Counted from the stretch's first letter, positions 34,266 through 43,283 are shown. The stretch is DNA of 64,000 bases from Coprococcus comes ATCC 27758 (GCF_025149785.1 NZ_CP102277.1:3038001-3102000); one strand, 5' to 3'. Made by a program: numbers and translations. Notes: generated by a model not told the origin, from the letters alone.

Positions 34266-35282
34266 TTAAGCTTCATATCCATTCGGATTCATTGTCTGCC
34301 ATCTCCATGAATCCTCACACATCTTGTCGATTCCGCGTTCTGCAACCCATCCGAGCTCGTTCTTTGCTTTTTCTGCATTACAGTAGCATGTTGCGATATC
34401 TCCGGCTCTTCTTGGCTTGATCTGGTAAGGGATCTCTTTTCCACATGCTTTTTCAAATGCATGCAATACATCCAGTACTGAATATCCCACTCCGGTTCCA
34501 AGATTATAAATGCTTACGCCTGATTTTTCCTGGATCTTCTTCAGCGCCTTTACGTGTCCAATTGCAAGGTCAACCACATGGATGTAGTCTCTCACACCTG
34601 TTCCGTCCGGTGTATCATAATCATCACCAAATACCCCCAGGCATTCCAGCTTACCGATTGCAACCTGTGCAATATATGGAAGCAGGTTGTTCGGGATACC
34701 CTTCGGATCTTCTCCCATCAGTCCGCTCTCATGTGCGCCGATCGGATTGAAGTAACGAAGAAGAACAACATTCCACTCCGGATCTGCCTTATGCAGGTCT
34801 GTCAGGATCTGTTCAAGCATCCATTTTGTCCATCCATAAGGATTCGTACAGGTTCCCTTCGGGCATTCTTCTGTAATCGGGATAAATGCCGGATCACCAT
34901 ATACCGTTGCTGAAGAACTGAAGATGATGTTCTTCACATTATGGTTACGCATAACATCACAAAGTGTAAGTGTTCCTGCAATATTGTTCTGATAATATTC
35001 AAGTGGCTTTGCAACAGATTCTCCGACTGCTTTAAGTCCTGCGAAATGAATGACACATTCTACACTTTCTTTGTCAAAAATCTGATCCAGTGCTTCTTTA
35101 TCTCTGATATCTGCTTTATAAAATGTAACGTTCTTACCGGTGATCTTCTCTACACGTCTGATTGCTTCTTCAGAAGCATTGCAAAGATTATCTACTACAA
35201 TAACTTCATATCCTGCATTCAGCATCTCTACACATGTGTGACTGCCGATAAATCCGGCTCCGCCTGTTACTAAAATTGCCAT
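34266..35282 (-). CDS. galE: UDP-glucose 4-epimerase
   Basis: A 338-residue short-chain dehydrogenase-type epimerase. The NAD-binding motif is VTGGAGFIGSHTCVEML, the catalytic Ser is in FSSSATVYGDP and the Tyr-x3-Lys in NPYGWTKWMLEQ; RYFNPIGAHESG follows. It interconverts UDP-glucose and UDP-galactose in the Leloir pathway and in envelope sugar synthesis. An AGGAGGAAAAAATC site precedes the ATG. The sugar nucleotidyltransferase gene lies 142 bp upstream on the same strand. Confidence 0.96.
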   Translation of the reverse strand: MAILVTGGAGFIGSHTCVEMLNAGYEVIVVDNLCNASEEAIRRVEKITGKNVTFYKADIRDKEALDQIFDKESVECVIHFAGLKAVGESVAKPLEYYQNNIAGTLTLCDVMRNHNVKNIIFSSSATVYGDPAFIPITEECPKGTCTNPYGWTKWMLEQILTDLHKADPEWNVVLLRYFNPIGAHESGLMGEDPKGIPNNLLPYIAQVAIGKLECLGVFGDDYDTPDGTGVRDYIHVVDLAIGHVKALKKIQEKSGVSIYNLGTGVGYSVLDVLHAFEKACGKEIPYQIKPRRAGDIATCYCNAEKAKNELGWVAERGIDKMCEDSWRWQTMNPNGYEA

Positions 35283-35424
35283 GATTTTTTCCTCCTGAAA
35301 TTAGAATCATTTACTTTTCTTTACACACTATAGCACACATCCTGCCTATATGGAAGTGTTTTTACTAAATTATTTATATTTTTTAGTAAATCAAATGAAC
35401 TATTTACTAAATTTCAACACATTC

Positions 35425-36348
35425 CTACTCTTCCCAGAGATTTTCCGGATAAAGACCTTCTTTTTTCAGATTGCGGATCGCTTCTACGACAACCGGTTTG
35501 TCTTCTTTATAAGTTACGCCGTACCATTTATCTGCCGACGGAAGAACCGCTGCTGTTGCGCGGTCTGCCTCCAGAAGATTGCTTACGACTGCCGGCAGGA
35601 AATATTCACACTTCATCGGATTTTCAGTAAGTCCTTTCTTCAGGAACTGTGGAAATTCTGCTTTCAGCTCGTCCAGTATGCTTCTCGTAAATCCCCACAT
35701 ATTCATGGAAACCAGTGTATCCTCTGGTAAATTTTCCCAGGTTTCGCCATCATTTTCGGTAAACGCAATCTTACCGTCACGCTTCTCAATGCGGGTTCTT
35801 TCGGTAATATTTACCAGTTCCCCTTCTTCATTGGTCGTACAGATTCCTCTTGCCACATGACCATTGTCTGTTACTGTATTCTTCAGAAGATATCCGACCA
35901 TCGCATAACGATACTTATCATCATCCTCATGCTCAGACAGATAATTATAAATTGCTTCAAACGCATGTCTTCCATAATAATCATCTGCATTGATAACAGC
36001 AAATGGCCCGTCGATCTCATCAATGCAGCTGAGGACTGCATGTCCGGTTCCCCACGGTTTCACTCTGCCTTCCGGAACTTCAAAACCTTCCGGAATGTTG
36101 TTGATATCCTGAAATACATAAGAAACCTCCATATATTTTGCCATACGGTTTCCTACTGCTTCTCTGAAACTGTCTTCATTTTCTTTCTTTATAATAAAAA
36201 TAACCTTCTCAAATCCGGCTCTTTTTGCATCAAACAGGGAAAAATCCATAATGATGTGTCCCTCTTTATCAACTGGATCGATCTGTTTAAGTCCGCCATA
36301 ACGGCTTCCCATTCCTGCTGCCATAATTACTAAAACTGGTTTTTTCAT
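35425..36348 (-). CDS. Sugar-phosphate nucleotidyltransferase-like protein
   Basis: A 307-residue protein with the nucleotidyltransferase signature AAGMGSRYGGLKQIDPVD and the Asp pair in FAVINADDYYGRHAFEAIY, then PWGTGHAVLSCIDEI. The family (NTP_transferase) makes NDP-sugars. Its Gly-rich loop has RYGGLKQ rather than the usual R(L)xPLTxxxPK of glucose-1-phosphate thymidylyltransferases, so the sugar cannot be assigned. The position upstream of galE suggests use of the same UDP-hexose pool. The start ATG is followed by the usual KKPVLVIMAAG. Confidence 0.85.
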   Translation of the reverse strand: MKKPVLVIMAAGMGSRYGGLKQIDPVDKEGHIIMDFSLFDAKRAGFEKVIFIIKKENEDSFREAVGNRMAKYMEVSYVFQDINNIPEGFEVPEGRVKPWGTGHAVLSCIDEIDGPFAVINADDYYGRHAFEAIYNYLSEHEDDDKYRYAMVGYLLKNTVTDNGHVARGICTTNEEGELVNITERTRIEKRDGKIAFTENDGETWENLPEDTLVSMNMWGFTRSILDELKAEFPQFLKKGLTENPMKCEYFLPAVVSNLLEADRATAAVLPSADKWYGVTYKEDKPVVVEAIRNLKKEGLYPENLWEE

Positions 36349-36449
36349 AATTGATTCTCCAATTCTTTTTTAGATTTCAAAACTTTCTCTTTCTTATTCT
36401 AACCCCAAATGACTCCTTTTTCAATCGTCTGCCAGACAGAAAAACAGTA

Positions 36450-36484
36450 AAAAAAACAGGACTTCCAAAACGGAAATCCTGTTC
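36450..36484 (-). terminator. Terminator of the rpsF-ssb-rpsR operon
   Basis: On the minus strand AACAGGATTTCC pairs with GGAAGTCCTGTT and is followed by a run of eight T. Confidence 0.88.
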
Positions 36485-36497
36485 TGATCATATTCGA

Positions 36498-36770
36498 TTA
36501 ATCCTGAACGTATGGCATTAAAGCGATATGTCTTGCTCTCTTGATTGCTACTGTAAGAGCTCTCTGATGTTTTGCACAGTTTCCTGTGATTCTTCTCGGA
36601 AGGATTTTTCCTCTCTCAGAAACATATTTCTTTAATTTTGCTGTATCTTTGTAATCGATTTCGTTGTTTTCTTTACCACAGAATACACAAACTTTTTTTC
36701 TTCTGCGTCCGCCTCTTCTCTTCATTGGAGAATCCGGTCTGTTTCCTTTTTCGAATGCCATTGTACACAT
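36498..36770 (-). CDS. rpsR: 30S ribosomal protein S18
   Basis: A 90-residue S18 with a longer-than-usual basic N-terminus ([20 protein letters not shown]). The core [20 protein letters not shown] and [20 protein letters not shown] is complete. The N-terminal Cys pair CVFC together with a later Cys in GNCAKH suggests the zinc-type variant. Last gene of rpsF-ssb-rpsR. Confidence 0.97.
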   Translation of the reverse strand: MCTMAFEKGNRPDSPMKRRGGRRRKKVCVFCGKENNEIDYKDTAKLKKYVSERGKILPRRITGNCAKHQRALTVAIKRARHIALMPYVQD

Positions 36771-36782
36771 CTCCTTTCAACC

Positions 36783-37223
36783 TTAATTAAACGGTAACTC
36801 CTCATCAATTCCGTCTGGAATGTTCATGAAACCGTCACCTGCATCAGCGCTTGGCGCCGGTGCCGGGGCTGCCTGATAAGACTGTGTATTAGCACTGCTA
36901 GCATTCTTACTTTCTGCGAATTCCTGTTCCTCAACAACAACTTCTGTTGTATAGACCTTTACACCATCCCTGTTGGTATAGCTTCCGGTCTGGATTCTTC
37001 CGCAAACCACTACGCGCATTCCCTGACGGAAATAACGTTCTGTAAATTCAGCACTCTTTCCGAACACAACACAGTTAATAAAATCTGCGGTCTGTTCTCC
37101 GTCACGCTTGAATCTGCGGTCTACAGCTAATGTATATCTTGCAATAGCGAGAGCGTTCTCACCTTGTGAATATCTCACTTCAGGATCTCTTGTCAGACGT
37201 CCCATTAAAACTACTTTATTCAT
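36783..37223 (-). CDS. ssb: Single-stranded DNA-binding protein
   Basis: A 146-residue SSB. The OB fold (residues 1-105) begins NKVVLMGRLTRDPEVRYSQG, a Pro/Ala-rich linker follows, and the acidic tail ends GIDEELPFN, the DDIPF-like tip that recruits replication and repair partners. It sits between the S6 and S18 genes, the standard order. Confidence 0.97.
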   Translation of the reverse strand: MNKVVLMGRLTRDPEVRYSQGENALAIARYTLAVDRRFKRDGEQTADFINCVVFGKSAEFTERYFRQGMRVVVCGRIQTGSYTNRDGVKVYTTEVVVEEQEFAESKNASSANTQSYQAAPAPAPSADAGDGFMNIPDGIDEELPFN

Positions 37224-37236
37224 ACGTTGCCTCTTT

Positions 37237-37524
37237 CTAAGCTTCCTGTTTCACGCATAAATATCTGATTACACCATCCATGATACGAATTCTTTCTTCG
37301 ATTTCGCCTGGTGTTGTTGTTTCAGATTCAAAGTGAATGAAGTAGTAGTAAGCTTCTTTCATCTTCTGGATTTCGTAAGCTAATCTCTTCTTTCCCCATT
37401 CGTCAACGTCAGTAATGTTACCACCGAAACGTGTAACAAGTGCTTTCACCTTTTCGATTACTTCTGCTCTGGCGTCGTCTTCGAGTTTTGCGCTGACAAC
37501 AACTGCTAATTCATATTTGCTCAT
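37237..37524 (-). CDS. rpsF: 30S ribosomal protein S6
   Basis: A 95-residue S6: SKYELAVVVSAKLEDDARAE, then FGGNITDVDEWGKKRLAYEI and GVIRYLCVKQEA. The ATG at 37524 follows AAGGAGGTGCAGGAC; the in-frame GTG at 37533 overlaps that site and is rejected. It binds S18 and 16S rRNA. A hairpin before the ribosome binding site may mediate feedback control. Confidence 0.96.
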   Translation of the reverse strand: MSKYELAVVVSAKLEDDARAEVIEKVKALVTRFGGNITDVDEWGKKRLAYEIQKMKEAYYYFIHFESETTTPGEIEERIRIMDGVIRYLCVKQEA

Positions 37525-37552
37525 GTCCTGCACCTCCTTATGGTCTTTTGGC

Positions 37553-37569
37553 TCCCGGATCCGCCGGGA
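37553..37569 (-). promoter_or_regulatory. Leader hairpin upstream of rpsF
   Basis: On the minus strand TCCCGG-CGGAT-CCGGGA forms a G+C-rich 6-bp stem with a five-base loop, in an otherwise A+T-rich leader and 29 bp before the rpsF start codon. In several bacteria the S6:S18 complex binds such a hairpin, with a CCG element, to repress its own mRNA. The match here rests on position and shape only. Confidence 0.4.
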
Positions 37570-37624
37570 ACAAGGATAAATAATATATCACAAGTTGGTA
37601 TGATATCATAATTCAAGCTTTGTT

Positions 37625-37819
37625 TCAAGCCTTTTTTCTTATTTCTTTTGTATTTTTTTCAACCAGTCTGCGCGGTACCATTACCTGGTGTCCGCATCCC
37701 TGACATTTCAGACGAAAATCCGCCCCTACTCTCAGGATCTCCCACTCTGAGCTTCCGCACGGATGCGGTTTTTTCATCCGGATCACATCTCCGACTTCAA
37801 ATTTTGCTTCTGCTGCCAT
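37625..37819 (-). CDS. DUF951 family protein
   Basis: A 64-residue protein: FEVGDVIRMKKPHPCGSSEW, GADFRLKCQGCGHQVMVPRR, ending in a basic tail. One CPHP-like Cys and a CxxC pair suggest a small zinc-binding, SH3-like nucleic-acid protein. DUF951 genes are commonly found near ychF, parB or rpsF in Firmicutes; function unknown. It starts 15 bp after the sortase gene on the same strand, within one probable transcript. Confidence 0.9.
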   Translation of the reverse strand: MAAEAKFEVGDVIRMKKPHPCGSSEWEILRVGADFRLKCQGCGHQVMVPRRLVEKNTKEIRKKA

Positions 37820-37834
37820 CTCTTTACTCCTCTT

Positions 37835-38665
37835 TTATTCTCCTGCCGGCTGTACATTTACCCTGACACCGTGTACGATCGTTCTGTCATCATTTCCCTC
37901 CCGTGTACAGGTGGACAACGTCACGATCTGCGAATCATTTCCCACTTCCACACCTGTATCATACAAAGAAGACGCCTTCGTTGCTTCAAGGAAGGATGCA
38001 AACGCCGCATCATCTGCGAACTGATATGTATAGCCTTCGGAAGTATCTTTTACCACTCCAACAGAATAAATCTGATAAGTAGCCACATTGCCATCCGGTG
38101 TATAAATATAGAAGGAAGGGTATTTTTCCCAGAAACTTTTTTCGTGATACTGCTCCAGCTCATTAAACATCGTTCCATTATACATATAATGTCCGTAAAT
38201 GATCGTGTTTCTGTCATTAAAATCCGCATGATTATAAGCATTTACAAAAATCGTTCCTACGGTATTGTCATATCCTTTGAATGTCTTACTCAGATATTCT
38301 GAATTATCACTTCCCTGCACAACCGGATAATTGATCACCGCCGGTTCATCAAAACGGATCCATGCAACCACATCCGGATTGATCTGTCTGAGTGCATCGA
38401 AATCCACGGAAAATCTGCTTCCATCCTGATCGTCCGTCCCGTTCTCCTGTTCCCCCTTATCTTCCGTAACCGCAAGCTTTACCAGATCATTATACTCACT
38501 TTCCCCTTTGTGATATCCGTTAAAGATTTTATACAGCTGAAAGGCAGAAAATGCAAACACACAGATTGCAACGATCAAAATGACCGTACTGATGATTCCA
38601 CCTTTTTTCTTGCGCCGATCACGCCTGGAATGCTTTCCATACCGACCATGTCCTTTCCGTCCCAT
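37835..38665 (-). CDS. srtB: Class B sortase
   Basis: A 276-residue transpeptidase anchored by one N-terminal helix (about 24-45) after a very basic cytoplasmic segment (GRKGHGRYGKHSRRDRRKKK). The catalytic His is in NTIIYGHYM (about 150), the Cys in LSTCTREGNDDRTIVHGV (about 246) and the Arg in the same stretch. Class B sortases join surface proteins with NPQTN-like signals, or pilin subunits, to the wall or to each other. No substrate with a sorting signal is visible in the window, so its targets lie elsewhere. GAGGAGG precedes the ATG. Confidence 0.92.
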   Translation of the reverse strand: MGRKGHGRYGKHSRRDRRKKKGGIISTVILIVAICVFAFSAFQLYKIFNGYHKGESEYNDLVKLAVTEDKGEQENGTDDQDGSRFSVDFDALRQINPDVVAWIRFDEPAVINYPVVQGSDNSEYLSKTFKGYDNTVGTIFVNAYNHADFNDRNTIIYGHYMYNGTMFNELEQYHEKSFWEKYPSFYIYTPDGNVATYQIYSVGVVKDTSEGYTYQFADDAAFASFLEATKASSLYDTGVEVGNDSQIVTLSTCTREGNDDRTIVHGVRVNVQPAGE

Positions 38666-38971
38666 AATTTCCTCCTCTGCTTTTTATATATGATGTTCCC
38701 AGATTGCTCCATTGCCATGTAATCTCAGAAGTCCTATTTTCTTCCATATTTTCACGATATCAGCAGTATAACATACTTTTTAGAGTTTTTTAATAGAGAG
38801 TTTATTGATTTTTGTGTGTGCAGGCGTACAATGTAAACCATCGTATAGTATCATATGATGTTGTGGTCAAAAGGTATTTTGACCCCTTTGATACCAGATT
38901 GCTACGTGCTTTCTGGCCTTTTGCCCCTGGTATCATCATATTCTATAAATAAAAAAGATTGGGTGAACATT

Positions 38972-39367
38972 ATGAAAGAAAAACTGATGCGTTTTATGTA
39001 TGGAAGGTACGGAGTAGATACCTTCGGCAAATTTCTCTTATGGAGCGGCGTAATTCTGATGCTGATCACAAGCATCTTCCATTTTCGTATTTTTTATGTA
39101 ATTGGGTGGGCATTCGTGATATACTCTTACTATCGCATGTTTTCACGTCAGACCTACAAGCGTGCACTGGAAAACCAGAAATTTCTCCAGCACACTTCAA
39201 AGATCCGTGGATTTTTTGCAAAACAGAAGTATATGGCAGCGCAGCGCAAGACACACCACATTTACAAGTGTCCAAACTGCAAGCAGAAGATCCGTGTCCC
39301 AAAGGGAAAAGGTAAAATTGAGATCCGCTGTCCAAAATGCCAGACTACTTTTATCAAAAAAAGCTAA
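38972..39367 (+). CDS. Membrane protein with C-terminal zinc ribbon
   Basis: A 131-residue protein with two transmembrane helices (about 20-58), a basic middle (QTYKRALENQKFLQHTSKIR) and a C-terminal zinc ribbon, YKCPNCKQKIRVPKGKGKIE then IRCPKCQTTFIKK. The ribbon resembles the zinc-ribbon_5 type found on regulatory membrane proteins. The start at 38972 is chosen by the fit of the N-terminus; only a weak GGGTGA site precedes it. It lies 21 bp before the J-domain gene, so the two are likely co-expressed. Confidence 0.75.
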   Translation: MKEKLMRFMYGRYGVDTFGKFLLWSGVILMLITSIFHFRIFYVIGWAFVIYSYYRMFSRQTYKRALENQKFLQHTSKIRGFFAKQKYMAAQRKTHHIYKCPNCKQKIRVPKGKGKIEIRCPKCQTTFIKKS

Positions 39368-39388
39368 CGATCAGGAGAATAATCAATT

Positions 39389-40108
39389 ATGCAGGATCCT
39401 TACTCAATACTCGGCGTTTCACGGGATGCTTCCGACGAGGATATCAAGAAAGCCTACCGCAAATTAAGCCGTATTTATCATCCGGATGCCAATATCAACA
39501 ATCCAAATAAAGATCAGGCAGAAGCCAAATTCAAAGAAATCCAACAGGCTTACCAGCAGATTATGAAAGAAAAAGAAATGGGTGCCTCCGGATATACCGG
39601 AACAGGCTCCGGAGGTTATGGCGATGCCGGAAGCGGATACGGAGGTTTTGGCGGTTTTGGTCCATTCGGCGGTTTCTACGGTCAGTATACCAATCAGAAT
39701 CAGCAGACAACCGAGACAGAAGAAGATATTCATCTGCGTGCCGCCGCCAATTATCTGAACAGTGGTCATTATAAAGAAGCTTTAAATGTCCTTTCAGGAA
39801 TCAAAGACCGTTCTGCCAGATGGTACTATTACAGCTCTATCGCCAATTCCGGCATGGGCAATAATGTCCTCGCCCTGGAGCACGCCAAAGAAGCTCTTCG
39901 TCTGGAGCCGTCCAACTATCAATATCAGTCTCTTGTCAGCCGTCTTGAAAATGGTGGAAGCTGGTATCGTACACAACAGACAATGTATGGCGGTACACCA
40001 ACGATCAACAATGATTTCTGCGTGAAGCTCTGCATTGCCAACATCATGTGCAATCTCTGCTGTGGCGGCGGTGGATTCTTCTGCGGTTCTCCTTATACAT
40101 ACCACTAA
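39389..40108 (+). CDS. J-domain protein with glycine-rich linker and TPR-like region
   Basis: A 239-residue protein. The J domain (1-65) has [20 protein letters not shown] and the HPD motif in RIYHPDAN, so it should stimulate a DnaK-type Hsp70. A Gly/Tyr-rich linker follows (75-105, [16 protein letters not shown]), then helical repeats like TPRs (115-180). The C-terminal tail is hydrophobic and Cys-rich ([20 protein letters not shown]) and might enter or touch the membrane. It lacks the zinc domain of DnaJ itself. AGGAGAAT precedes the ATG. The neighbouring membrane zinc-ribbon gene suggests a membrane-proximal chaperone unit. Confidence 0.85.
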   Translation: MQDPYSILGVSRDASDEDIKKAYRKLSRIYHPDANINNPNKDQAEAKFKEIQQAYQQIMKEKEMGASGYTGTGSGGYGDAGSGYGGFGGFGPFGGFYGQYTNQNQQTTETEEDIHLRAAANYLNSGHYKEALNVLSGIKDRSARWYYYSSIANSGMGNNVLALEHAKEALRLEPSNYQYQSLVSRLENGGSWYRTQQTMYGGTPTINNDFCVKLCIANIMCNLCCGGGGFFCGSPYTYH

Positions 40109-40128
40109 ATGACAGGAGGAAATACTAT

Positions 40129-40659
40129 ATGTTAGATTATCTTGTTGTCTATGACAGTGAGACAGGAAATACAAAAAAAATAGCAACAGAAATTTTTGCA
40201 TCCCTTCCGGGGATGTCCAAAGATCTGATAAATCTTCATGAACGTACCGATTTCCCAGAAGCCAAAATTTATTTTGTTGGTTTCTGTGTTCACCGCGGAA
40301 CCTGCCGCCTCGAGATTGGCAACTTCCTTTCCGGTCTGTCGGACAAATCCGTTGCTCTCTTTGGAACCTGCGGTGCCGGAAACAGCCCGGAATACTACAA
40401 AGAGATCGCATCCAGCGTCCGGATCTGGCTTGAAGATGACAATCACTATCTCGGTTCTTTTATCTGCCAGGGGAAAATGCCGCTTGCTGTCCGTCAAAAA
40501 TATGAATCCTTGCTGAACACACCAAAAGATTGCGATTGCCAGCAAATCCGAAGGCAATTACAGAATTTTGACGAAGCAATGATTCATCCGACACGCACAG
40601 ACCTTGAAAATGCGGCTCTTTTTGCTACCGAATGTATAGAAAAAGTTAAGTCCTTGTAA
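40129..40659 (+). CDS. Flavodoxin family protein
   Basis: A 176-residue FMN-binding protein. YDSETGNTKKIATEIF is the phosphate-binding loop of flavodoxins (T/S-x-T-G-N-T), followed by FVGFCVHRGTC and ALFGTCGAGNSPEYYKEI. It is longer than short-chain flavodoxins at the C-terminus. It probably transfers electrons between redox enzymes. AGGAGGAAATACT precedes the ATG at 40129; it follows the J-domain gene by 20 bp. Confidence 0.88.
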   Translation: MLDYLVVYDSETGNTKKIATEIFASLPGMSKDLINLHERTDFPEAKIYFVGFCVHRGTCRLEIGNFLSGLSDKSVALFGTCGAGNSPEYYKEIASSVRIWLEDDNHYLGSFICQGKMPLAVRQKYESLLNTPKDCDCQQIRRQLQNFDEAMIHPTRTDLENAALFATECIEKVKSL

Positions 40660-40711
40660 AAAAAGTGTAAAAAAATATCGTTTCAGTCTACCTATGGAAA
40701 CTTTCTTGTTA

Positions 40712-40797
40712 TATAATAAGAGTGTCGTATAGCGTCACTTTGTGTGATCTGCATGCAGACTTTTCATATTTAAAGTAGCTGTACGATATTTTTTTTG
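40712..40797 (+). promoter_or_regulatory. Promoter and structured leader before the Na/phosphate symporter gene
   Basis: A TATAAT box (40712-40717) is followed about ten bases later by TCGTATAGC, which pairs (one G-T pair) with GCTGTACGA, and then by TATTTTTTTT. Between them is the perfect palindrome TCTGCATGCAGA (40748-40759). The stem plus T run looks like an intrinsic terminator 45 bp before the start codon, so this may be an attenuator or the source of a short RNA. No good -35 box is seen, so activation could be needed. Confidence 0.45.
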
Positions 40798-40841
40798 CGA
40801 CAAAATGTAAACTAATGCTTAAAGAAAAGGAAAACAAAATT

Positions 40842-42677
40842 ATGGGAATTACAATGGTTTTGTCATTGCTCAGTGGGGTAGCCCTGTTTTTATACGGTAT
40901 GTCACTGATGGGCGACAGTCTGAAGAAAGTTGCCGGCAATAAGCTTGAACTTATTTTATACAGGCTGACCAATACTCCTCTGAAAGGACTTCTGCTCGGT
41001 ACTGTCGTAACCGCTATCATTCAGTCATCCTCTGCAACGACAGTTATGGTAGTCGGATTTGTAAACTCTGGTATGATGAAGGTCGCACAGGCAATTGGTA
41101 TCATCATGGGTGCCAACATCGGAACCAGTATCACCGGATGGATCCTATGTCTCTCCTACATTGATGGTTCCAGCGGAATCGCGCAGCTTTTATCAACCGC
41201 TACAATTTCTGCAATCGTAGCAATCATCGGAATTATTTTCCGTACATTTATCAAGAAAAAACCGTATTCTGATATCGGTGACATCATGCTTGGCTTTGCG
41301 ATCCTGATGATCGGAATGCAGACCATGAGCGGTGCTGTCTCTCCTCTGAAAGAGAATCCGCATTTCGTCAGACTTCTGACCATGTTCACGAATCCATTTA
41401 TGGGAATCCTTGTCGGGATCGTATTTACAGCAGTTTTGCAGAGTGCTTCTGCTTCTGTAGGTATCCTCCAGGCACTGTCCATTACCGGATCGATCACCTT
41501 TGCAGCTGCACTTCCGATCACAATGGGTATCGGCGTTGGCGCCGCATGTCCGGTTCTTCTTTCCTCAATCGGAACGAACAAGAACGGAAAGCGTACTGCT
41601 CTGATCTATCTGCTGAACGATTTATTTGGTATGATTTTCTGGTCCATCGTATTCTATTCTGTAAATGCCATCGTGCATTTCCCATTTATGGGTGAAATTA
41701 TGTCACCTTTCCGTGTGGCACTTTTGAATACGGTATTCCGGCTTCTGACGATCCTTGTTCTTGCTCCATTTATCGGCAAGATTGAAAAGCTTGTCTTCTT
41801 CCTTATTAAAGATACCGATGAAGACAACGAAGAGCAGGCAGATTTCGATCTTCTTGAGGAACGTTTCCTCAATTATCCGCCACTGGCAATCACACAGAGC
41901 CAGCTTGCAGTCAACGGAATGGCAAAGAAAGCATACAAAAATATCCGTCGCGCCCTTGCACTGCTGAAAGATTTTTCAGATAATAAGTTCAACAAAATTC
42001 AGGAAAAGGAAAATCTGATCGACAAATACGAAGATAAACTGGGAACCTATCTGATGCAGCTCAATATGCACGACCTGACACCGGAACAGTCCAAACAGAC
42101 CGCCAAGTTTCTTCATACGATCAGTGATTTTGAACGTCTGGGTGACCATGCAGTCAATATTTCCCGTGTTGCACAGGAACTTCATGAAAAATCACGTATT
42201 TTTTCAGATGCAGCCAAATACGAGCTTCATGTTCTTGAATCCGCATTAAAAGAGCTCCTTGATCTCACGATCAATTCATTTGTAGATGAAGACCTTGTAA
42301 ATGCTGCCAAAGTAGAACCGCTTCGCGAACTGATCGGTATTTTATGCAACGATTTGAAAATGCGTCATATTAAAAGGCTCCGTAACGGGCAGTGTGATCT
42401 GAACACCGGATTTGCATTTAACGATCTGCTCACCAACTATGATCGTATTGCAGCCCACTGTTCTAACATTGCCGTTGCAATCCTGGAACTGGATTCTTCC
42501 AATTTCGATATGCACGAATACACTAAGAGTGTACGGAAATTGAAAGACAACAATTATGTATCCACCTTTGATTATTACGAGCAGAAATATAATATCAACG
42601 GTTATCAGCCGGAAGCGGAACAGGATACAAAAGCAGCCGCCAAAAACCCGGTCAAAGCTGTTGAAGCCAAAAAATAA
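40842..42677 (+). CDS. Na+/phosphate cotransporter (NptA-like) with C-terminal PhoU domain
   Basis: A 611-residue protein. The membrane part (1-310) contains two inverted Na_Pi_cotrans repeats with the signature QSSSATTVMVVGFVNSGMM and the related QSASASVGILQALS. The C-terminal half (about 355-580) is a PhoU-like helical domain with SDFERLGDHAVNISRVAQEL. It imports phosphate with sodium; the PhoU part probably gates it. The start at 40842 follows AAAAGGAAAAC; the in-frame ATG at 40815 has no site. Confidence 0.92.
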   Translation: MGITMVLSLLSGVALFLYGMSLMGDSLKKVAGNKLELILYRLTNTPLKGLLLGTVVTAIIQSSSATTVMVVGFVNSGMMKVAQAIGIIMGANIGTSITGWILCLSYIDGSSGIAQLLSTATISAIVAIIGIIFRTFIKKKPYSDIGDIMLGFAILMIGMQTMSGAVSPLKENPHFVRLLTMFTNPFMGILVGIVFTAVLQSASASVGILQALSITGSITFAAALPITMGIGVGAACPVLLSSIGTNKNGKRTALIYLLNDLFGMIFWSIVFYSVNAIVHFPFMGEIMSPFRVALLNTVFRLLTILVLAPFIGKIEKLVFFLIKDTDEDNEEQADFDLLEERFLNYPPLAITQSQLAVNGMAKKAYKNIRRALALLKDFSDNKFNKIQEKENLIDKYEDKLGTYLMQLNMHDLTPEQSKQTAKFLHTISDFERLGDHAVNISRVAQELHEKSRIFSDAAKYELHVLESALKELLDLTINSFVDEDLVNAAKVEPLRELIGILCNDLKMRHIKRLRNGQCDLNTGFAFNDLLTNYDRIAAHCSNIAVAILELDSSNFDMHEYTKSVRKLKDNNYVSTFDYYEQKYNINGYQPEAEQDTKAAAKNPVKAVEAKK

Positions 42678-42705
42678 TCTTACAACGAGAAAGGAATCTG
42701 CTGTA

Positions 42706-43191
42706 ATGTCTTCTTTAAATATTTCATCGCAGGCGCACATTGCCAGTCAGTCCGTCATCCTAGGTGATGTCACTATCGGTGCTGACTCAAGCGTATTCTA
42801 TTACGCAGTCGTCCGTGGCGACGAGGCATCGATCACGATTGGCAGGCGCAGCAATATCCAGGATAACAGTACCGTCCATGTAGATTACGGTTTTCCGACC
42901 GTTATCGGTGATGATGTCACTGTTGGTCACAACTGTGTGATCCACGGCTGTACAATTGGTGACGCGTCTCTAATCGGGATGGGAAGTACGATTTTAAACG
43001 GTGCAAAGATTGGAAAGCATTGCCTGATCGGTGCCGGAAGTCTGGTTACTCAGAACACAGTTATTCCGGATGGAATGCTGGTTATCGGAAGCCCGGCAAA
43101 AGTAAAAAGACCTCTTACTGAGGAAGAGATCCAGTCAATTTATAAAAATGCTGCAGATTATGTTACATTATCGGCTGCGCAGTTTGAATAG
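42706..43191 (+). CDS. Gamma-carbonic anhydrase-like hexapeptide-repeat protein
   Basis: A 161-residue left-handed beta-helix protein. Hexapeptide repeats run from about residue 10 to 120, with the zinc-ligand pattern of gamma-carbonic anhydrases: HVDYGFPTVIGDDVTVGHNC then VIHGCTIGDASLIGMGS. The family (YrdA/PaaY/CaiE-like) includes carbonic anhydrases and proteins of unclear activity. AAAGGAATC precedes the ATG at 42706. It follows the symporter gene by 28 bp and is closed by the terminator at 43221. Confidence 0.92.
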   Translation: MSSLNISSQAHIASQSVILGDVTIGADSSVFYYAVVRGDEASITIGRRSNIQDNSTVHVDYGFPTVIGDDVTVGHNCVIHGCTIGDASLIGMGSTILNGAKIGKHCLIGAGSLVTQNTVIPDGMLVIGSPAKVKRPLTEEEIQSIYKNAADYVTLSAAQFE

Positions 43192-43220
43192 AATATCAAA
43201 TCTGAAATATGTACACTATT

Positions 43221-43268
43221 AAAAAAGGTATCGAAAATCATTTATGTTTGATTTTCGATACCTTTTTT
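43221..43268. terminator. Bidirectional terminator between the gamma-CA gene and rlmI
   Basis: AAAAAAGGTATCGAAAATCA and its reverse complement meet across a short loop and have T/A runs on both sides, serving both convergent genes. Confidence 0.92.
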
Positions 43269-43283
43269 ATCTACTACAACACT

